Below are positions 60,328 to 64,000 of a DNA stretch of 64,000 bases, in pieces. The notes beneath the pieces were generated by a model. That model worked only from the letters and a program-made list of their open reading frames with translations. It ran no database searches and was not told the origin of the DNA. The stretch is taken from the NCBI RefSeq assembly GCF_900110735.1, contig NZ_FOET01000012.1:124001-188000 (forward strand), in the 5' to 3' direction. The position numbers and the translations under genes are program-made. This DNA is from Streptomyces radiopugnans (lineage in GTDB: Bacteria; Actinomycetota; Actinomycetes; Streptomycetales; Streptomycetaceae). Every line of letters starts with the position of its first letter. Position 1 is the stretch's first letter.

Positions 60328-62163
60328 TCAGCCCAGGCGCTCGACCAGGGCGCGGTACTCGTCCCACATCGCCTTCGGGGTGTGGTCGCCGAAGGTGTTC
60401 AGGTGCTCGGGGATGAGGGCGGCCTCCTCGCGCCACACCTTCTCGTCCACCTTCAGCAGGAACTCCAGGTCCGCGTCGGGCAGCGCCAGGCCGTCGGTGT
60501 CCAGGGAGCTCTTGGCCGGGACGATGCCGATGGGCGTCTCGGTGCCCTCCGCCTCGCCGTTCAGGCGCTCGACGATCCACTTGAGGACCCGGCTGTTCTC
60601 GCCGAAGCCCGGCCACACGAACCGGCCGCCGTCGTCCTTGCGGAACCAGTTCACGTAGTAGATCCTCGGCAGCTTCGCCGGGTCGGCCTTGGCGCCGACC
60701 TCCAGCCAGTGGCCCATGTAGTCGCCCATGTTGTAGCCGCAGAACGGCAGCATGGCGAACGGGTCGCGGCGCAGCTCGCCGACCTTGCCCTCGGCCGCCG
60801 CGGTCTTCTCCGAGGCCACGTTGGCGCCGAGGAAGACGCCGTGCTGCCAGTCGAAGGACTCCGTCACCAGCGGCACCGCGCTGGCGCGGCGCCCGCCGAA
60901 GAGGATCGCCGAGATCGGCACGCCCTTGGGGTCCTCCCACTCCGGCGCGATGATCGGGCACTGCGAGGCGGGCACGGTGAAGCGGGCGTTGGGGTGCGCG
61001 GCCGGGGTGCCGGAGTCGGGCGTCCAGTCGTTGCCCCGCCAGTCGGTCAGGTGGGCCGGGGGCTCCTCGGTCATGCCCTCCCACCACACGTCGCCGTCGT
61101 CGGTGAGCGCGACGTTGGTGAAGATCGCGTTGCCCCACAGGGTCTTCATCGCGTTGGCGTTGGTGTGCTCGCCGGTGCCCGGCGCCACGCCGAAGAAGCC
61201 GGCCTCGGGGTTGATCGCGTAGAGGCGGCCGTCCTCGCCGAAGCGCATCCAGGCGATGTCGTCGCCGATCGTCTCGACCGTCCAGCCCGGGATCGTCGGC
61301 TCCAGCATCGCCAGGTTGGTCTTGCCGCAGGCGCTGGGGAAGGCGGCGGCGACGTACTTCGACTCGCCGCGGGGCGGGGTGAGTTTGAGGATCAGCATGT
61401 GCTCGGCGAGCCAGCCCTCGTCGCGCGCCATCACCGAGGCGATGCGCAGCGCGTAGCACTTCTTGCCCAGCAGGGCGTTGCCGCCGTACCCCGAGCCGTA
61501 GGACCAGATCTCGCGGGTCTCGGGGAAGTGGGAGATGTACTTGGTGGGGTTGCACGGCCAGGGGACGTCCTCCTGGCCCGGCTCGAGCGGGGCGCCGACG
61601 GTGTGGACCGCCTTGACGAACCGCCCGTCCTCGCCCAGCTCCTCCAGGACGGCGCTGCCCATGCGGGTCATCGTCCGCATGGAGACGGCCACGTACGCGG
61701 AGTCGGTGATCTCCACGCCCAGTGCGGAGAGCGGGGAGCCCAGCGGGCCCATGCAGAAGGGGACGACGTACATCGTCCGGCCGCGCATCGAGCCGCGGAA
61801 GATGCCGCCCTCGCCGCCGGTCCCGGTGAAGACCTCGCGCATCTTCGCGGGGTCCATCCAGTGGTTGGTGGGGCCCGCGTCCTCCTCCTTCTCGGAGCAG
61901 ATGAAGGTGCGGTCCTCCACGCGCGCCACGTCGGAGGGGTCGGAGGCGGCGTAGTACGAGTTGGGGCGCTTGATCGGGTCGAGTTCGGTGAAGGTGCCCT
62001 TCTCGACCAGCTCCGCGCAGAGCCTGTCGTACTCCGCCTCCGAGCCGTCGCACCAGACGACGCGGTCGGGCTGGGTGAGGGCTGCGATCTCGTCGACCCA
62101 GGCGGTCAGCTCCTGGTGACGGGTGGGGGTCGTGTTGCCGGGAGCCGCAGTACTGCGCGCCAC
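60328..62163 (-). CDS. pckG: phosphoenolpyruvate carboxykinase (GTP)
   Basis: 611 residues, the usual size of GTP-type enzymes. It has the P-loop [13 protein letters not shown] (near residue 285), the metal/oxaloacetate site around [20 protein letters not shown], the GTP-binding block [11 protein letters not shown] (here [11 protein letters not shown]), [23 protein letters not shown] and [15 protein letters not shown]. It converts oxaloacetate to phosphoenolpyruvate for gluconeogenesis. GTG 62163 ([10 protein letters not shown]) with GGAG five bases upstream is chosen; an extension to 62238 is open but lacks support. Confidence 0.95.
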   Translation of the reverse strand: MARSTAAPGNTTPTRHQELTAWVDEIAALTQPDRVVWCDGSEAEYDRLCAELVEKGTFTELDPIKRPNSYYAASDPSDVARVEDRTFICSEKEEDAGPTNHWMDPAKMREVFTGTGGEGGIFRGSMRGRTMYVVPFCMGPLGSPLSALGVEITDSAYVAVSMRTMTRMGSAVLEELGEDGRFVKAVHTVGAPLEPGQEDVPWPCNPTKYISHFPETREIWSYGSGYGGNALLGKKCYALRIASVMARDEGWLAEHMLILKLTPPRGESKYVAAAFPSACGKTNLAMLEPTIPGWTVETIGDDIAWMRFGEDGRLYAINPEAGFFGVAPGTGEHTNANAMKTLWGNAIFTNVALTDDGDVWWEGMTEEPPAHLTDWRGNDWTPDSGTPAAHPNARFTVPASQCPIIAPEWEDPKGVPISAILFGGRRASAVPLVTESFDWQHGVFLGANVASEKTAAAEGKVGELRRDPFAMLPFCGYNMGDYMGHWLEVGAKADPAKLPRIYYVNWFRKDDGGRFVWPGFGENSRVLKWIVERLNGEAEGTETPIGIVPAKSSLDTDGLALPDADLEFLLKVDEKVWREEAALIPEHLNTFGDHTPKAMWDEYRALVERLG

Positions 62164-62370
62164 AATCGCTCCAGATGTCGAGGGTTCCATGCCGGATACC
62201 GCACGTGTATCCGTTTTGTTCATCCGTATTTCAGACACGGCCCCGTGGGGGCTGCGACCCGGATGCTGCGGCGTTGCTCATCCGGTGCCGACCACGCTCA
62301 TTTGATACTCCGCCTTCGGGGCGATTCTGTCCAGACGGCCGTATGGTGAGCATGGCCACGCGGCGGGGAG

Positions 62371-62388
62371 ACCTACGGTCACGTAGGT
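62371..62388. promoter_or_regulatory. palindromic operator before HlyIII gene
   Basis: ACCTACG-GTCA-CGTAGGT, a perfect 7-bp inverted repeat with a 4-bp spacer, ending 3 bp before the first ATG (62392). A protein bound there would cover the start of transcription or the leader. Confidence 0.6.
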
Positions 62389-62391
62389 ACG

Positions 62392-63135
62392 ATGAGACGT
62401 ATGACCGCCGCAGTGCCCGAATCCCCCAGGACTCTGCCCGCCGACGACCGTGACGACCGCGACGGCCGTGAGGACCGCGCTGCCGAGGGGTTCGTCCACC
62501 CCGTCAAACCCCGTCTGAGGGGCTGGCTGCACGCCGGGATGTTCCCGGCCGTGCTGGTCTCGGGAATCTTCCTGACCGCCCTGGCGCAGACCCCGCGCGG
62601 CCGTCTGGCCTGCGCGGTCTACACGCTGACGGCCTGTCTGCTGTTCGGCGTCAGCGCCCTGTACCACCGCGGGAACTGGGGCCCGCGCGCCAACGCGGTG
62701 CTCCGCCGCCTCGACCACGCGAACATCTTCCTGATCATCGCGGGCACCTACACGCCCCTGACGATCCTGCTCGTCCCCGGAGGCCGCGGCCAGTTGCTGC
62801 TGTGGGGCATCTGGGCCGCCGCCGTCGCCGGCATCGCCTTCCGCGTCTTCTGGGTCGGCGCGCCGCGCTGGCTCTACACCCCCTGCTACATCGCGATGGG
62901 CTGGGCCGCGGTGTTCTTCCTGCCCGACTTCCTGCGCGCGGGCGGCGTCGCCGTCCTGGTGTGCGTGATCGTCGGCGGCCTCCTCTACAGCGTGGGCGGC
63001 CTCGTCTACGGCATCAAGCGGCCCAACCCCTCACCGCGCTGGTTCGGCTTCCACGAGGTCTTCCACTCCCTCACGCTGGCCGCCTTCGCCGTCCACTACG
63101 TGGGGATCTCCCTGGTGGCCTACAACGCCACCTGA
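62392..63135 (+). CDS. hemolysin III / PAQR family membrane protein
   Basis: 247 residues. After an acidic N-terminus come seven membrane helices. HlyIII marks are KPRLRGWLHAG, SALYHRGNWGPRANAVLRRLDHANIFLIIAGTYTPL (with conserved His and Asp) and GFHEVFHSLTLAAFAVHYVGI with the final histidines that bind zinc in PAQR proteins. These proteins are linked to membrane lipid homeostasis; toxin activity is not implied. Start ATG 62392 or 62401. A palindrome just upstream suggests repression by a TetR-size regulator. Confidence 0.92.
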   Translation: MRRMTAAVPESPRTLPADDRDDRDGREDRAAEGFVHPVKPRLRGWLHAGMFPAVLVSGIFLTALAQTPRGRLACAVYTLTACLLFGVSALYHRGNWGPRANAVLRRLDHANIFLIIAGTYTPLTILLVPGGRGQLLLWGIWAAAVAGIAFRVFWVGAPRWLYTPCYIAMGWAAVFFLPDFLRAGGVAVLVCVIVGGLLYSVGGLVYGIKRPNPSPRWFGFHEVFHSLTLAAFAVHYVGISLVAYNAT

Positions 63136-63145
63136 CGCCTGACGC

Positions 63146-63193
63146 CTGACGCCCGGCTCTGCGGCCCCGCCCCCGCCCCCGGCCGGGCGTCAG
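63146..63193. terminator. 12-bp inverted repeat at convergent gene ends
   Basis: CTGACGCCCGGC (63146-63157) pairs perfectly with 63182-63193 around a 24-nt loop. The 3' arm overlaps the stop codon of the amidohydrolase gene. A threefold CGCCTGA direct repeat lies just before it. Confidence 0.55.
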
Positions 63194-64000
63194 CCGCCGC
63201 GCCGCACCGAGCGGCCGGCCAGCACACCGGTGCGGCGGCCGTCCTCGACGGCGAACCGGCCGCCGACCAGCACATGGGGGATGCCCAGCGGCGGGGTGCG
63301 CGGCGCGTCGAACGTCGCCCCCGCCGCCACCGTCTCCGGATCGAACAGCACCAGGTCGGCGTGGTACCCCTCGCGCACCAGCCCCCGGTCCGGCAGCCGC
63401 AGCCGGGCGGCCGGCCGCCCGGTCAGGTGCGCCACGCACTCCTCCAGCGGCAGCACGCCCAGCTCGCGCACATAGCGGCCCAGGTAGTGCGGGAAGGCGC
63501 CCCACGCCCGCGGATGGGGCCGTCCGCCGACGAGGATGCCGTCGCTGCCGCCGGTGTGGGCGCGGTGCCGCATGATCGCCCGGACGTTCTCCTCGTGCCC
63601 GACGTGCTGGAGGACGGTGGTGCCCAGCCGGTCCGCCAGCAGCAGCCGCCGCGCCACCGCGAACGGCTCCTCGCCGCGCTCGGCCGCCGACCGCGCGACC
63701 GTGCGGCCCACGTATCCGGCCAGGGCGGGGTCGGTCACCCCGGAGACCTCCACGGTGTCCCAGTCGACCGGCACCCCGTGGCAGCCGTCCGAGCCCTCGG
63801 TCTCCATCGCGTACCGGATCCGGGCGCAGGCCGCCGGGTCCCGCAGCCGGGCCAGGGTTGCTTCGGGACCGCCCTCGGCCGCCCAGCTCGGCAGCAGCGC
63901 GGCCAGGGTGGTGCAGCCGGGCAGGTAGGGGTAGCTGTCCAGCGTCAGGTCCACGCCCCCGTCCAGGGCCGCGTCCAGCAGGGCCAGCAGTTCGGGGGCG
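63190..64000 (-). CDS. N-acyl-D-amino-acid deacylase family amidohydrolase (partial)
   Basis: The C-terminal 270 or so residues of a longer protein; the 5' end is outside the window (codons continue to base 64000). Features are VDLTLDSYPYLPGCTTLAALLP (D-aminoacylase pattern DxYPY), [51 protein letters not shown] with the metal/substrate Asp in GSDG, and a C-terminal small domain REGYHADLVLFDPETV. It hydrolyses N-acyl-D-amino acids or related amides. It converges on the HlyIII gene. Confidence 0.88.
   Translation of the reverse strand, partial: APELLALLDAALDGGVDLTLDSYPYLPGCTTLAALLPSWAAEGGPEATLARLRDPAACARIRYAMETEGSDGCHGVPVDWDTVEVSGVTDPALAGYVGRTVARSAAERGEEPFAVARRLLLADRLGTTVLQHVGHEENVRAIMRHRAHTGGSDGILVGGRPHPRAWGAFPHYLGRYVRELGVLPLEECVAHLTGRPAARLRLPDRGLVREGYHADLVLFDPETVAAGATFDAPRTPPLGIPHVLVGGRFAVEDGRRTGVLAGRSVRRGG

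Noticed and set aside
1-64000. Antibiotic cluster, prophage, insertion sequence or tRNA-linked island
   Set aside because: No polyketide or peptide synthetase, integrase, transposase, terminal repeat or tRNA-like cloverleaf was seen in either strand.

Overview
The window is chromosomal core DNA of a Streptomyces or very close relative. The evidence is very high G+C with G/C-rich third codon positions, frequent GTG and TTG starts, the sigQ-afsQ1-afsQ2 locus, mycothiol chemistry (Mca), a GTP-type PEP carboxykinase, the acyl-CoA carboxylase epsilon subunit and the 39-residue MmpB gene. I see no prophage, insertion sequence, CRISPR array, tRNA, rRNA or biosynthetic gene cluster. All functions are read from the sequence and from family knowledge; no database search was possible.

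Layout. 0-8.9 kb: a partial alpha/beta hydrolase, adenosine deaminase (add), a small secreted protein, PspC and VanZ membrane proteins, the AfsQ lipoprotein/kinase/regulator operon, divergent sigQ with an AfsQ1 box between them, a uridine-kinase-like P-loop protein and a second small secreted protein. 9-19.4 kb: deoC with two downstream aldehyde dehydrogenases (one truncated), a phosphopentose/hexose mutase, purine nucleoside phosphorylase, a GGCT-fold protein, an LpdA-type flavoprotein and a DeoR-family regulator. 19.4-27 kb: acyl-CoA carboxylase genes (biotinylated alpha subunit, beta, epsilon), maf, mmpB, birA and adenylate cyclase. 27-37 kb: enoyl-CoA hydratase, a GAF-GGDEF protein, hutH, an LADTG sortase substrate, an L,D-transpeptidase and a large secreted subtilase. 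37-43.5 kb: small housekeeping and hypothetical genes, a decayed gene remnant, a Nudix hydrolase, msrA and a cystathionine gamma-synthase. 43.5-49.4 kb: two DksA/TraR zinc-finger genes, a NarL-type two-component pair, a secreted protein and a fused secDF. 49.4-64 kb: mca, a DUF4307 protein, greA, an ABC exporter, ilvA, a MarR regulator, a YyaL-type protein, an alanine/aspartate-type aminotransferase, a small regulated gene, pckG, an HlyIII/PAQR membrane protein and a partial D-aminoacylase.

How the genes work together. add, punA, the mutase, deoC and the aldehyde dehydrogenase form a purine (deoxy)nucleoside salvage and catabolic route. An identical 12-bp palindrome lies over the promoters of add, deoC and punA, and each start codon sits 6-7 nt after a -10 hexamer, so all three look leaderless and co-regulated. 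This is the main under-described regulatory observation. birA sits next to the biotin-dependent carboxylase genes it would serve. Many transcription units end in long perfect hairpins without a U-tract. A 10-bp tandem repeat has apparently grown from the 3' arm of one of them.
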